Shown: positions 48,830 through 61,003 of the stretch, one piece after another
Position numbering within the stretch: the first letter of the stretch is position 1
How the letters are laid out: the number at the start of each line of letters is the position of its first letter
Source: Dendrobium chrysotoxum
Lineage: Eukaryota; Streptophyta; Magnoliopsida; Asparagales; Orchidaceae
DNA: 64,000 nt
Reading direction: 5' to 3'
NCBI GenBank assembly: GCA_019925795.1
Contig: CM034311.1
Span: 6,124,126-6,188,125, forward strand
Position numbers and translations under genes: made by a program
The notes under the pieces: generated by a model
The model's database searches: none
The model's input: the letters and a program-made list of their open reading frames with translations, nothing else
Told to the model about the DNA's origin: nothing

Positions 48830-51175
48830 ATACGCTCTCACTCAAGATCTCGTGAGAGTATTTGGTACCTAGACAGCAGCTGTTCAAAGCATATGACTGG
48901 AGATGCGAACCAATTCATATCGTTGGAAGCAAGGAATGGAGGCAAGGTTACAGTAGGAGATAATACCACCAAGAGAGTGGTAGGTACATGTATGATTGGA
49001 AACTCAAAGAATTTTTTGATAGAAAATATTCTGTTAGTAGAAGGCTTAAAACACAATCTATTGAGCATAAGTCAACTGTGCGATAAAGGTTATCATATAA
49101 ATTTTTTGCCTACTAGCTGTGTTATTAGTCAAAATGGAATTATTGTGTTGAATGGTGATAGAGTAAATAATGTATACATACTAGATTTAAATTATTTAAA
49201 ATCCTCTACTATTTTTTGTATGAAAACTATATCTGATGAGTCATGGTTATGGCATAGAAGATTTTGTCACGCTAGCATGAAAAACCTTGGGAAAATCACC
49301 CAAAAGGAGTTAGTTAGAGGTATACACAAATTAGACTTTACAAAAGATCACTTATGTGATGCATGTCAACTACGAAAATAAGTCAAATCCTCCTTCAATT
49401 CAATCAAGGAAGTTAGAACTAGCAAGCCCTTAGAAATTCTTCACATGGATCTCTTTGGACCCGTTAGTACTTTAAGTCTAGGAGGAAAAAGGTTTGGGTA
49501 TATAATTATGGATGATTACTTAAGATTCACATGGATTAGATTTTTAAATCATAAGAGTGAATCATTTGAGGAGTTTTCAGACTTTGCCACTTAGATTTAG
49601 AGAAAACTAGGATATGAAATTATTACAATCTAAAGTAATCATGGGGGAGAATTTGAAAATGAATTATTTGATGATTTTTATAAATCCTATGGAATAGACC
49701 ATAACTTCTCATCTTCTAGGACATCTCAGTAGAATGGAGTAGTTGAGAGAAAGAATAGGACATTAATTGAAGCTACTCGTACCATATTGGCAGAATATTC
49801 ACCTTCAAGATATTTTTAGGCAAAAGCAGTAGTACCGTATGCTATGTATTGAATAGGGTGAACATTAGATCAAAATTAAACAAGACATCCTATAAACTTA
49901 TTAAAGGTAGAATTCCCAACCTCTCACATCTACATATTTTTGGATGTAAAGTGTTTATTCATAATAACGAAAAAACTCTCTTAGAAAAATTTGATCCTAA
50001 ATCTGATGAAGGAATTTTTCTAGGATACTCAAGTGTTGGAAAATCCTATAAAGTTTTTAATAAAAGGACATTGGTAGTTGAGGAGACCCCTCATGTTATT
50101 TTTTATGAATTTGATAATACTTGAGGGTTTAAGTTGGATGAAGATAAAGTTGGGGAAATCACCCAAGGACTTGAAAATGAAAAAGTTGAAGAGAGGTTGG
50201 AAAATGAGGAAGAACATCAATTACCTAGAGAATAAAATTTTCCTAAGAGTCATCCTAAGGAGTTGATTTTAGGAGACCTAAGTAAAGGAGTTAAGACTAG
50301 GCATGGATTGAGGAAAGAAGTGAAATCATTCTGCTTTTATTTTCTACTTTTATTTCAATAATTGAACCCACTAGTATAAATCAAGCACTTTCGGATGAGT
50401 TTTGGATTCTAGCTATGTATGATGAGTTGAACCAATTTGCTAGAAATGATGTTTGGGAATTGGTAGAAAGACCAAAAGATCAAAGTATTATTGGAACAAA
50501 GTGGGTATTTAAAAATAAGATGAATAATTATGAAGTGATTATAAAGAATAAAGTAAGGATAGTGGGTAAGGGGTATAATTAAATTGAGTGAATTAATTTT
50601 GAGGAGACTTTTGCCCCGATAGCCAGACTTGAGGCAGTTAGAGTGCTTTTGGCCTATGCCTATTTTAAAGGTTTTAAGTTGTATCAAATGGATGTAAAGA
50701 GTGCCTTTATAAATGGGATGATAAAAAAAGATGTTTGTGTTGAGCAACCTCTAGGTTTTAAAAATGCATAATTTTCTAATTATATTTTTAAATTGAAAAA
50801 GGTATTGTATGGACTTAAACAGGCACCTAGAGCTTGGTATGAAAGGCTAAACACTTTCCTACTTGAACGATTATTTATAAAAGGGAGCGTAGACACCACT
50901 CTCTTTATAAAAAGTATAGGAGATGAAATACTCATTGTTCAAATTTATGTGGATGATATCATGTTTGGATCTACAGATAGAAATCTTTGTGATGAAATTT
51001 CAAAAATAATGAGTAAGGAATTTGAGATGAGCTTAATTGAAGATTTGAGTTACTTTTTGGGGTTTAGCATTAAGCAGGATGATGATGGAACATTTTTGAG
51101 ACAGTTAAAATATATTAAGGACATCCTTAAGAAGTATGAAATGGATAAGGCTAAACTAGGGAATACACCCATGAG
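48830..51175 (+). pseudogene. Plus-strand Copia pol, first part (protease, integrase, reverse transcriptase)
   Basis: Polyprotein in a different frame from gag. It begins with the protease (WYLDSSCSKHMTGD at about 48867, the Gly of DSG changed to Ser). Integrase follows with HHCC residues (WLWHRRFCH, HLCDACQ at 49246-49375), the core (MDLFGPV, then a second block with HGGEFENELF) and FDPKSDEGIFLGYSS. Reverse transcriptase runs about 50400-51170, with LYGLKQAPRAWYERLN and an intact active-site IYVDDIMFGS (about 50947). Stops and frameshifts are scattered. The frame is cut at the codons reading TPMS by the nested element, with target ATGAG. Confidence 0.9.
51171..51175 (+). other. Target site duplication ATGAG (left copy)
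   Basis: ATGAG at 51171-51175 is repeated exactly at 62665-62669, flanking the nested element. Removing the element and one copy restores a continuous Copia reading order. Confidence 0.95.
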
Positions 51176-52794
51176 TGAAAGTTCGAAAGGGATGTTAAGC
51201 CCTAGTGAACTAGTCCCGAGGCTAACCAAGAGGGGGGTGAATTGGTTATTTAAAAATTTCATGAACAACAGAAAAATCTTTTCGATACTTTGCAGCGGAA
51301 ACAAGTAAACAAGAATGAAAAGATCAATCACAGATATTCACCCAAGCAGTTAATATCAGAAAACTAAAGTGCAAAACAGAATCAAAAAAGCAAACCAGAT
51401 TTTATAGTGGTTCGGTCAACTTGACCTACGTCCACTCCTCGGAGCCTCCCCTCCGGGTATTGCACTAAACAAAAAAGTGTCGCTCCTTTTGCTCCCACAG
51501 CAAGGCGGAGAAGCCCGTACAAAAACTCCTTTTCACCACACGGTGAGGCAGAGAACCCGACCTCCTTTTGCTTCCTCTTGAAGCAGGCAGAGAACCTTCG
51601 AACTCCTTTTGCTTCCACCTGAAGCGGGCAGAGAACCCGGATATTCTTGTGAACGATCCTCCCACAACGAACACCGACTAGAAGAAAGACGACAAGCGGA
51701 GAAGACGACTATGATCCGTGCTTGGAGCAACCTTAGTGAATCCCTCACTAACTCCCCCTCACTAGATCCTCTCTCTCTCTCTAGGGTTTCTTTGGGAAGG
51801 AAGGTGGCAAAAGATTTTCCTTATCCCAAGAAAAATTTATTTTATAGGTAGGCTTAAAATTTGCCCTAAATCTCAACTGGTCAGCCAAGATCGTCCTGTA
51901 CGATCAGTTCAAATTCATCTGATTCAGCCTGGATAATCTGGCTCTTCTGGACGATCAGTAGAAAAAATTGATCATATCGTCCCACACGATCCTGCAATCG
52001 TCTGGGACGATTAGTGTAAATCGTGGAATATCGTCCAGAAGACAGTTCGGGTCATCCAGAGAAACCTGTGCTGGACGACCAAAAAATGACTTGATCGTCC
52101 AGGACGATAGGGACATCGTCCTGTACGATTAGTTCAAAAAGTGTCAAAATCGTCCTGAACACAGTTCAGGACGTACAGCTGAAATGTACTAGACGATCCG
52201 GATCATCCGGGATGATCCTGTGATCGTCCATGATGATATGATCGTATCAATTAAATATTAATTGCTTTCTTTAATTACCAGACTAATTTAGGCATGATTG
52301 TACTGAATCGTCCAGGATGTTACACGTATCATCCGGGACGATCAGACCAAATAACTTAAAATAAAAATTTGCCTAACTTGATCTGGCGGCTGAGAATTTC
52401 TGATTTGAACATATCATCCCGTCTATCCAAAGATCGTTCAGGACGATCTACTTAATCAGACTCAATTAACTTGGTCACCCTAATTAGGGTTTCTATTTTT
52501 ACTGGATTGTCCAGGATGATGTGAATATCATCCAGGACGATCTGAATAAAAAATGAGCAGAAACTCTAACTCACTCAAGTTCTCCCCCTGAGTGTGTGTG
52601 TGTGTAAGGTTACTCAGCTAGGGGATCAGTTACATTACAATTGACTTAAGAAAAAGAAAAATAGTACATTGGACACACTTGGACCCGATCTTGAGTTGGC
52701 TTGATTTGCTCATGATCTTCTGTACCTAAAACGGGTTAGCCAAGCAAAATACACTAGAAACATGTTTGTCATCATTAAAACCAGATTTGCAACA
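51176..52794 (-). repeat. 3' LTR of nested element
   Basis: TG...CA ends, minus orientation. TATA box CCTATAAAAT-like at about 51838-51848. U3 palindromes lie between about 51890 and 52545. Confidence 0.95.
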
Positions 52795-53046
52795 ATCTCC
52801 CCCTTTTTGATGATGGCAAACATTTGTACAGTAGTTGGAAAATAACATTAACTAAGAGATCGAAAAAACAAATATTTTTTTCAATTTTCATTTAACTAAA
52901 TCAATACAGGAAACATAACGCATAACAAAAAACTGAAACGACTACAACTGACTCCCCCTTTTGACATCACAAAAAAGGAGGAGTGTAAATAGAAATACTA
53001 AAACATCAGTACATAATAGAAAAGAAAACAACTACAAAACAGAAAA

Positions 53047-54186
53047 CTAGAACGGAGGCGGATCCTGATCGGAAGAAGGAGGTGGCGGTGGTGGGTTGAA
53101 GTAGTGGTGAATGGCTTGAAAATGGGCTCCAATCTAGGCAATGTCCTGGTCATGCTGATGTTGCTGCTGCGCAGCATAGTCAGTGAAGCGCTGGATGTCC
53201 TCGGCGTGCCGCTGCTCCTGGGTAGCCACATAGGAGTCAAATCTGGCCTCCCACTGATCGAAACGCTGCACCAGGTGGTCAAAGGGAGAGGCAATGCGAA
53301 GAGGAGCAGGTGCATATGGTGCAGCAGGAACTGGAATGGCCTCTTCCTCCTCTTCCTCAACATCCGGGGCAGGCTCCGGATATAGTCGGGTGCAGTGTAG
53401 GATATGGAAGGAATTGTTGGTGAGGAAGGAAGGAGGGACATCTGGAGCTGAGGGATATTGCAGGTCATATTTGGTTTCGAGGGCATAGGCAATGATATGT
53501 CCTAAGGCTAGATTTGGACGACGGCGATGACCTGGATCCCGAATAGTGGTGAGGTGCTCGAGGTACCGGATAATAAGGTCAGATGCATTAAATTCCCTAT
53601 GGGCCAGGATGTAGTAGGTGGTCAAGGACAGTAGTCGGGTGATGTGAATTCGATCCCCCGCCTTTGGAATGAACGAGGAACGAAGGACATGTTGAATAGT
53701 CCGGGCGTCCTTAAGAAGTGTAGTGCAGGCATTATCATGATAAGGGGCATTTGTATTGCGAACGAAATGATTGGCGGCACTCCAATCATAGTCAGGGTCG
53801 GTGATAAGGGTGTGGAGTTTGTCGCCAGTGACGAAAAGTTGGAGAATATTATGAAAGTCCTGGTAAGTGAGTTCGACGGAGCGCTGATTTACATAAGAGC
53901 GGAGGGTGGAATAATCAGCCGAAATCTGCAAGTTTACAAAGAAAATGCGAAGAAGTTTCGAGCTAAAATGAAAGGCGAGAGTCATGATGAAGGTGAGGGA
54001 GGTGTGTGCGAAGAGGTCAAGGATAGGATAAGTAAGAGTACGGGGATTTACTATTTTTGACGGTGTAATCCCCACTTCACAATATCACTCGTAGGTAGCC
54101 TGATCGGCTGCATTGGGGAAGCGAGGATCAACAGGCCCCCAGGAGGAGCTTGCACCCTTTTGACGGGAACATTTACCACCAGCCAT
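53047..54186 (-). pseudogene. Env-position ORF of nested element, best full-length copy
   Basis: ATG at 54186, stop at 53047-53049, 380 codons in one frame with two stops: TGA at 54085-54087 (Arg position in sisters) and TAG at 53134-53136 (Trp position). Layout: basic N-terminus, conserved central region of about 250 residues (PILDLFAHTSLTFIMTLAF, YQDFHNILQLF, FIPKAGDRIHITRLLSL, LALGHIIAYALETKYD), Glu-rich stretch, helix-prone tail rich in Gln/His, and poly-proline end (NYFNPPPPPP). No signal peptide, no membrane helix and no fusion-peptide-like segment is visible, so envelope function is not supported. It resembles proteins annotated as putative plant transposon protein; this is from memory. 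A TATATAAA box and palindrome array lie upstream. Confidence 0.85.
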
Positions 54187-54259
54187 TAGAAATCAAAAGT
54201 GTAGGGAAGTAGAAGGAGAGTGGAAGAAAGAGTGTGGAAAATCCTTAAGAAAATTGGTG

Positions 54260-54267
54260 TTTATATA
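54260..54267 (-). promoter_or_regulatory. TATA box upstream of env-position ORF (nested element)
   Basis: TATATAAA on the minus strand, 74 bp before the ATG at 54186 and right after a palindrome pair (about 54278-54315). It is the clearest of the three copies. An internal promoter is inferred. Confidence 0.65.
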
Positions 54268-54269
54268 GA

Positions 54270-54770
54270 AAATGGCCTGATCGTCCCGTATGATCGCGAC
54301 ATCGTCCGGGACGATATGGGCATTTATGACATCCTGGACGATTGGTCAAAAAAGCGGTCCGATCGTCTAGGATGATTAGACATAGGCGATCGTCCTGAGG
54401 AGTCAGGCTGGACGACCGTTGATAAAAAGGTATCGTCCAGGACGATTTGGTGGATCGTCCAGGATGATGTGCAATAAGTGTGTCGGACGGGCCGAATTCC
54501 AATCGTCCAGCGGCTGACACGTGGATCATCCAGGACGATGAAGTGGATCATCCAGGATGATGGACAATAATTGGTGTAATGCCAACCGTTTGATCAGATC
54601 AGGAAGATATGGATCATATCGTCCAGGACCATGTAAGGATCATCCAGGATGATCACCAATAATTGGAGTTTTCAGAAGCAGGAGCAGTGTGGGGACGATT
54701 TTGGATGAATCATCCATGACGATGTTGGGATCGTCCAGGACGATCGGGGTATCATCCAGGACGATGTGAA
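54270..54770. promoter_or_regulatory. Palindrome array upstream of env-position ORF (nested element)
   Basis: Multiple ATCGTCCxGGACGAT-type palindromes and decayed forms, many in pairs, between the hairpin block and the TATA box. Same motif and spacing rule as U3. Confidence 0.6.
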
Positions 54771-56084
54771 GAAAATAGAAAAAGATGGAGGATGAAGATG
54801 ACAGATCAGGATCCCAAAAATACAATCACAAAATTAAAACAAAATAAAAATGAATAAAACTTACAGCAAAAATACATAAAAGCATCATTTTTTTTAAATC
54901 AAGCTGCTCGAGTAAATCAGAATTTTTCCTTGATTTTAGATCCAAAAACTAATAAGAAGACGATTGACAGCACTGAAATCCAGAAAAAGTTAGAAAATTT
55001 GACTTTCGTAACTCCCACCTCGGGCACCTTATCGATGCAAATCTCTTTCAAACCAAACATCCAATTCAGATGAAAAGAAATTAGATTCGAAAAGAGATCC
55101 TTTCAAGCCTCGTTCCAGAAAAAATATCTGATATAATAGTGTGACAAAGTAAAAAATTAGAAATCAAGATTTTCAAACACAAGCTTTTGAAAGTATTAAG
55201 TGGCGCAATAATTTTTCTAAGACCTTTAACGATCTGAAAGGAAAGAAAGCTTGATTGAGCTCATTTTATGCCTCCTTTTCAATTTATTTGGCGTTTTGTG
55301 CATCTTTTCATTTCTGATACACTTTGTGTATCTTTTAGTTGGCGACATTTCGCATCTTTTCAGCTTTGGGCTCATTTTGTGCCTCTTTTTCAATTGATTT
55401 GGCGCACTGCACATCTTTTGTAAGCTTTCTTCTTTTCATAATCGTTAAATAGTCTCAGCTGTGAAATTACCTTCCAGATATAGGAGATGCTCTCCATGAT
55501 AAGGAAGTGTAATTCACAAAACAAAATCCAGACGTCATATGATAAGTGCAATCACTTGGTTTAGAAAATCAAAATAATGACTCAAGACTTTGTAAACACT
55601 ATTGATATGAGGTAGATTACTGTAAGAAGATAAAATAAATCTCTATTTCAAAAACTAAAATTTTAATTTTGAAGAGGATGTTTTATCCAAAAGAAACAAT
55701 ACACCAGCAAAGGAGTTAGAGGAAGAGAAACAATCATCTATGTTTCTTCCCTTTAACAGATCCAGTAGAGTCAATCACTGCTTACCAGCTTCCAAACAAA
55801 AACAAGGTAAAACTCCCAGCAGAAATTCAGATTATTAGAAGTATTGAGCAGTGATCAGACTTTGAAAAGCATAAAACAGTAAGTGCAAGAGATGAACCAG
55901 TGAATAAAAATAGGTAGAAAATCACATTGAAGTAAATATTCAAATCAAACTAACAACAAGGCTAACATAGAATCAGCAAAAGAAATAAAACCTACTGAAA
56001 GCAAATAATCAAATCAAAACCAAAAACTAACTAACAGAAAATAGAATAACAATCAGAATAATCAGAAATCAGCAGTCATCAGAA
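54771..56084 (-). mobile_element. Nested element spacer with hairpin-rich block
   Basis: Untranslated region between RNase H stop (56085) and the promoter-like region. At 55226-55414 lies a series of short inverted repeats, for example GATACAC-AAA-GTGTATC and GATGCGCagTGCGCC-like units spaced 35-60 bp apart in near-repeat context (AATTGAAAAAGAGGCACAAA). Open frames of 60-100 codons appear here in all three copies but are Lys/Met-rich and built from the repeats. Confidence 0.65.
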
Positions 56085-59000
56085 TCAGGCATTTATATCA
56101 ATCACTCCTAATTTGGTTCTCAAAATACTGAATGAGTCAAAGGCCAGTGGTTTAGTGAATATGTCAGCCAGCTGATTTTTAGTTGCTACATGATGTAGCT
56201 CAATGTCCCCTTTTGTAACATGGTCCCTAATGAAGTGATGCCTTATGCCAATGTGTTTGGTCCTAGAATGTTGGATAGGATTCTTAGAGATGCAGATGGC
56301 ACTAGTATTATCACACAGAATAGAAATTGTGCCAACAGGTAAACCTAAATCCAAAACTTATTGCTTTAACCAAAGAACTTGGGCCACACAACTCCCTAAG
56401 GCAATATACTCAGCTTCAGCAGTGGAAAGTGCAACTGAGTTCTATTTTCTACTGGACCAGGAGACTAACGACTGTCCTATGAACTGACAAGTCCCAAAAG
56501 TGCTCTTTCTATCCACCCTACACCCTGCAAAGTCAGAATCAGAATATCCAATGATCTCAAAAGAGGTGTTGTGCCTAGGGTACCAGATTCCTAGGTTTGG
56601 GGTCCCTAAAAGATATCTAAGAATTCTCTTAACAGCAGTCAGGTGGGACTCTTTAGGATCAGCCTGAAACCTATCACAAAGATAGACACTAAACATGATA
56701 TCAGGTCGGCTAGCAGTCAGGTAAAGCAGTGATCCTATTATTCCTCTATACTTCTTCTGATCAACAAATTTTCCACTTGAATCCTTATCTAACTGAACTG
56801 AGGAGGTCATGGGAGTATTGATTGGCTTGGCTTTGTCCATTTCATATTTCTTCAAAATGTCTTTAGTGTATTTAGATTGATTGAGAAAGGTTCCATCATC
56901 CGTTTGCCTTATGCTAAACTCCAAAAAGTAGGACAATTCTCCCATCTTACTCATCTCAAACTCCTTACTCATTGTTTTAGAAAATTCATCACATAAATAT
57001 TTATCAGAAGATCTAAAAATGATATCATTAACATAATCTGGACAATGAGTAAGTCTTCCCCTATTCTCCTCAGAAAAAGGGTGGTGTCTATGCTCCCCTT
57101 AACAAACTCTCTTTCTAACAGGAATATGCTAAGCCTCTCATACCAAGCTCTGGGTGCCTGTTTCAATCCATATAAGGCCTTTTTTAATTTATAAACATGA
57201 TTTGGATATTGGAAACTCTCAAAAACTGGGGGTTATTATACAAAAATATCTTCTTTTATTACCCCATTTAAAAAGGCACTCTTGACATCCATTTGAAACA
57301 GCTTAAATCCCTTATAATAGGCAAAGGCTAGTAGCACTCTAATGGCTTCCAATCTAGCTATAGGGGCAAAAAACTCCTCAAAATCAATCCCTTCTATCTA
57401 ATTATACCCCTTAGCCACCAATCTTGCCTTATTTCTCACCACCACACCAGAATCATTCATCTTATTCTTAAAGACCCACTTGGTTCCCACAATACTTTGA
57501 TTTTTAGGTCTTTCTACTAGCTCCTAAACATCATTTCTTACAAACTGATTCAATTCTTCTTATATAGCTAAGATCCAAAACTCATCTGAAAGGGCTTGAT
57601 TGATGTTGGTGGGTTCAGTCATTGAGATAAAGGCAGAATGGTTTACTTCCTTCCTAAGTCCATGCCTAGTCCTAACACCTTCATAAGGGTCTCCTAAGAT
57701 CAGTTCTTTAGGATGACTCGAAGAATATCTCCAATCACTAGGCAACGTGGTTTGAGGTTCTACCCTTTCCTCCAGATTTATATTTCTAACTCCTTGGGTA
57801 ACCTCAACAATCTCTTCATCTTCTACTTCAGATCTAGACTCCTTAGGATCAGATTTATCAAACACTACATGAGTTGTTTCTTCCACCACCAAAGTCCTCT
57901 GATTGAACACCCTAAAGGATTTCCCCACACTTGAATATCCTAAGAACACTCCTTCATCAGATTTGGGGTCAAATTTTCCTAAGGGTGATTTCCTATTGTT
58001 CAGAATGAAAACCTTACAGCCAAAGACATGGAGGTGGGACAGATTTGGAGTTCTACCCTTAATGATCTCATAAGGTGTCTTGTTCAGTTTGACTCTCACA
58101 TTCACCCTATTCAGCACATAACAAGCAGTGTTCACCGCTTAAGCCCAAAAGTATTTTGGAAGTGAATACTCGGCAAGCATGGCTCTAGCGGCTTTCACTA
58201 AGGTCCTGTTCTTCCTTTCAGCTACCCCGTTCTGCTGGGGGTCCTAGGAGCTGAAAAATTATGACTAATCCCTTGATCCTCACAAAAACTTCCAAATCTT
58301 TCATTTTCAAACTCCCCTCCGTGATCACTATGGATGGTAATAATCTCACATCCTAACTTCTTCTGAATCCAAGTAGAGAAAGATCTAAACTCATCAAATG
58401 ATTCAGATTTATGTGAAAAAAATTTCACTCAAGTGAACCTCGAATAATCATCTACAATCACAAATCTATAGACTCTCCTCCCTAAGCTGGCAGTGCTAAT
58501 GGGTCCAAAGAGGTCCATGTGAAGAACTTCTAGAGGTCTAGAGGTGCTAATGTCCTTAACAGAGTGAAACGAGGACTGGACTTGCTTCCCCAACTGACAG
58601 GCATCACACAGGTGATCCTTAGTGAACTTAAGCTTGGGCACACCTCTAACTAAGTCCTTTTGGGTGACTCTCCTAAGGGTTTTCATACTGGTATGACACA
58701 ACCTCCTATGCCATAACCAAGACTCATCAGCAGCAGTTTTTAAGCAAATTGAATTATCAGATTTAATGTAACTTACATCCAGCTTGTAGACGTTGTTGAT
58801 CCTTTGCCCCTGTAAAATAACTTCATCATTTAAGCTTAAAATGCAGTCAGTGGGCAGGAATTTGAAGCTGTATCCCTTGTTACAAAGTTGACTGATGCTC
58901 AGCAAGTTGTGTTTCAGTCCATCTACAAGCAAAACATTATCAATCATAAAATTCTTTGAATCACCAATTATACCTGAGCCTACCACCTTCCTGGTGGTGT

Positions 59001-59133
59001 TATCTCCAAGTGTAACCTTGCCTCCAGCTCTGGCCTCCAGCGAAATGAACTGATTTGCATCTCCAATCATGTGTCTAGAACATCCGCTGTTCAGGTACCA
59101 CATGCTCTCACAAGGTCTTGTGTGAGAGCATAC
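56085..59133 (-). pseudogene. Nested element pol: protease, integrase, reverse transcriptase, RNase H
   Basis: Copia polyprotein with several lesions. Protease at about 59100 reads WYLNSGCSRHM, so the catalytic Asp of DSG is Asn. Integrase (about 58740-57600) keeps HHCC (WLWHRRLCH, HLCDACQ), MDLFGP and HSDHGGEFENERF. Reverse transcriptase (about 57480-56860) has LKQAPRAWYERLS, but at the active site a 1-bp loss shifts the frame and the sequence reads YVND. RNase H ends with LADIFTKPLAFDSF and LGVIDINA at 56085. Further TAG/TAA stops occur near 58430, 58220 and 57560. The pol frame opens after a TAG at 59134-59136, downstream of the gag stop. Confidence 0.93.
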
Positions 59134-59144
59134 CTACAATAATA

Positions 59145-60948
59145 TCAAACGTCAGTCTTAGGAACCCAAACAGGTTTGGGTTCCTTCTTATGAAAAGAAG
59201 AATGCAATGCATGCGTGCTGTGCTGTGAAACAGGCCGTTTGGGTCTCCACACCCAATGTATACTACGGTGAACAGTGCAGGTGTGAGAAATGTGTCCTAA
59301 TATGCCACATAAAAAATATCTAACACTAGGAAAAGGATTAACCAAACGTCGTGAGTGATAGTGCCTCTTCCTAGAAGTGTATGAAATATGCTTTGATGAA
59401 CTTGCAACAGATTTTTCAAAAGGTGGCAGTGCATAAAACTGTTCAAATGTAGGTGGTTTTTTGTTCTTTTCAAAAGCAGCAATTTTCACTCTTAAAAATT
59501 CGTTCTCCTTGTTAAGACTAGTAATCTCAAAAGTTCTCGCACTTTCATTACTTTCTAAATCACATGCCATATCTTTCAATTTCTTAAAGGCAGCTTCTAA
59601 TTCAACATGCGATGTTTTTAATGCATCATGCTCAATAATTAAATCAGAATACTTTCCATTCAGTTCATTAAACTCATCTAGTAAAGACATGTGATTGCTA
59701 TCAATAGTGGAATGATCCTTAATCAACACATCATGCTCTTTTTGCAAAGTCAAATAATCCAGTTTCAAATTTGCATGAGTTTTCTTAAGCTTCCTATACG
59801 ATGCATGAATTTTTTCAGATACTTCAAATAATTGATCATAAGTAAGCTCACATACCTCTTCCTGGTTCGACTGACCAGGGTGATCATCAGCCATCAGACA
59901 CAAGTTTGTTTCCTCCTCTTCAGCTTCAGTCTCAGAGGAGTCGGATGTAGAGTCTGCCCAGAACGCCTTTTGTATCTGCTTCTTGTCCTTCCTGAACTTT
60001 GGTTTCTCCTCACCCTTCTCCTTGCTTGGGTGAGCCTTGAGTGTAGGACAATCTGCCTTTATGTGTCCAGGCTTTCTGCATTCAAAACAAATAGATTCAG
60101 ATGAACCTTTAAAATTTCTACTGGTCTTACCTTTGTTCCACTTATGAAAATTCTTCTTCCTTAGAAAGCTCTTGAACTACCTTGTGATCAAGGAAACATC
60201 ATCGCTATCAGACCCGGAAGTGCTATCAACTGAATCTTTGGCCTTTAGTGCCACTGTCTTCTCCTTCTTTCGTTCACCTACATCAAGTTGTCTTTGGTTC
60301 ACCCCTTGCTCGTAAGCAATGAGTGATCCAAGTAAGCTATTAATAGAATAAGTATTTAAATCTTTAGATTCAGTGATCGCAGTAATCTTAGCATCGTATG
60401 AAGAAGGCAAATATCTAAGAATTTTATTCACCCTTTCGTAATTAGTCGGTTCTCTTCCTAGAGCATGTAAAGAGGTAATGATTTGAGTGAATCTTGTGTA
60501 CATTTCTGAAATAGTCTCACTAGGTTTCATGCAAAAAGTTCATAATCATGCAACAAGATGTTTAACCTAGACTGTTTGACCTCAGTTATACCTTCATATG
60601 TTATACACAATCTATCCCAGATTTCTTTACCCGTTGTACAAGTAGAAACACGCATATAGTCTTCAGATTTTAGAGCACAAAAGAAACAGTTCAAATATTT
60701 TGCATTTAACTGTGCTAAGTCACGATAATCAAAAGTTCAATCTACAAACGGAAGTTCAGTTTTAATACCATTGATAAGTCTATGTGGTGCTTCATAACCA
60801 TCCTTAACTAACTCCACATACGATAATCAATAGATTGCAGAAAAGTGGACATGCGTGTTTTCCAAAAATCAAAAGGAATGTTATCAAACAATGGTGGTCT
60901 TGTAATAGAATAACCTTCAGCAGTATTACAATTGTTACAGTTAGCTAT
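59145..60948 (-). pseudogene. Nested element gag, degenerate
   Basis: Homologous to the intact Gag at 1-1149. The start codon position (60946-60948) reads ATA instead of ATG. Further lesions: TGA at a Trp codon near 60738, a 1-bp loss near 60534, and TAG at a Gln codon near 60175. The open C-terminal piece (59145-59903, 252 codons) shows what lies beyond the window edge in element 1: a long Lys/Glu/Leu-rich coiled-coil (about 180 residues) and a second degenerate zinc-knuckle-like motif (CGILGHISHTC), ending WVPKTDV then TGA. Confidence 0.9.
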
Positions 60949-60986
60949 GGATCAAATTCAAAAGTTTTTAAACCTAAATTTTGAAT

Positions 60987-61001
60987 CCCGCTCTGATACC
61001 A
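60987..61001 (-). other. Primer binding site of nested element
   Basis: TGGTATCAGAGCGGG on the minus strand, two bases inside the 5' LTR, identical to element 1. Confidence 0.93.
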
Positions 61002-61003
61002 CT

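Noticed and set aside
53104..54060. Frames on the plus strand opposite the env-position ORF (53104-53385, 53644-54060)
   Set aside because: Antisense shadows; the same shadows appear at the other copies.
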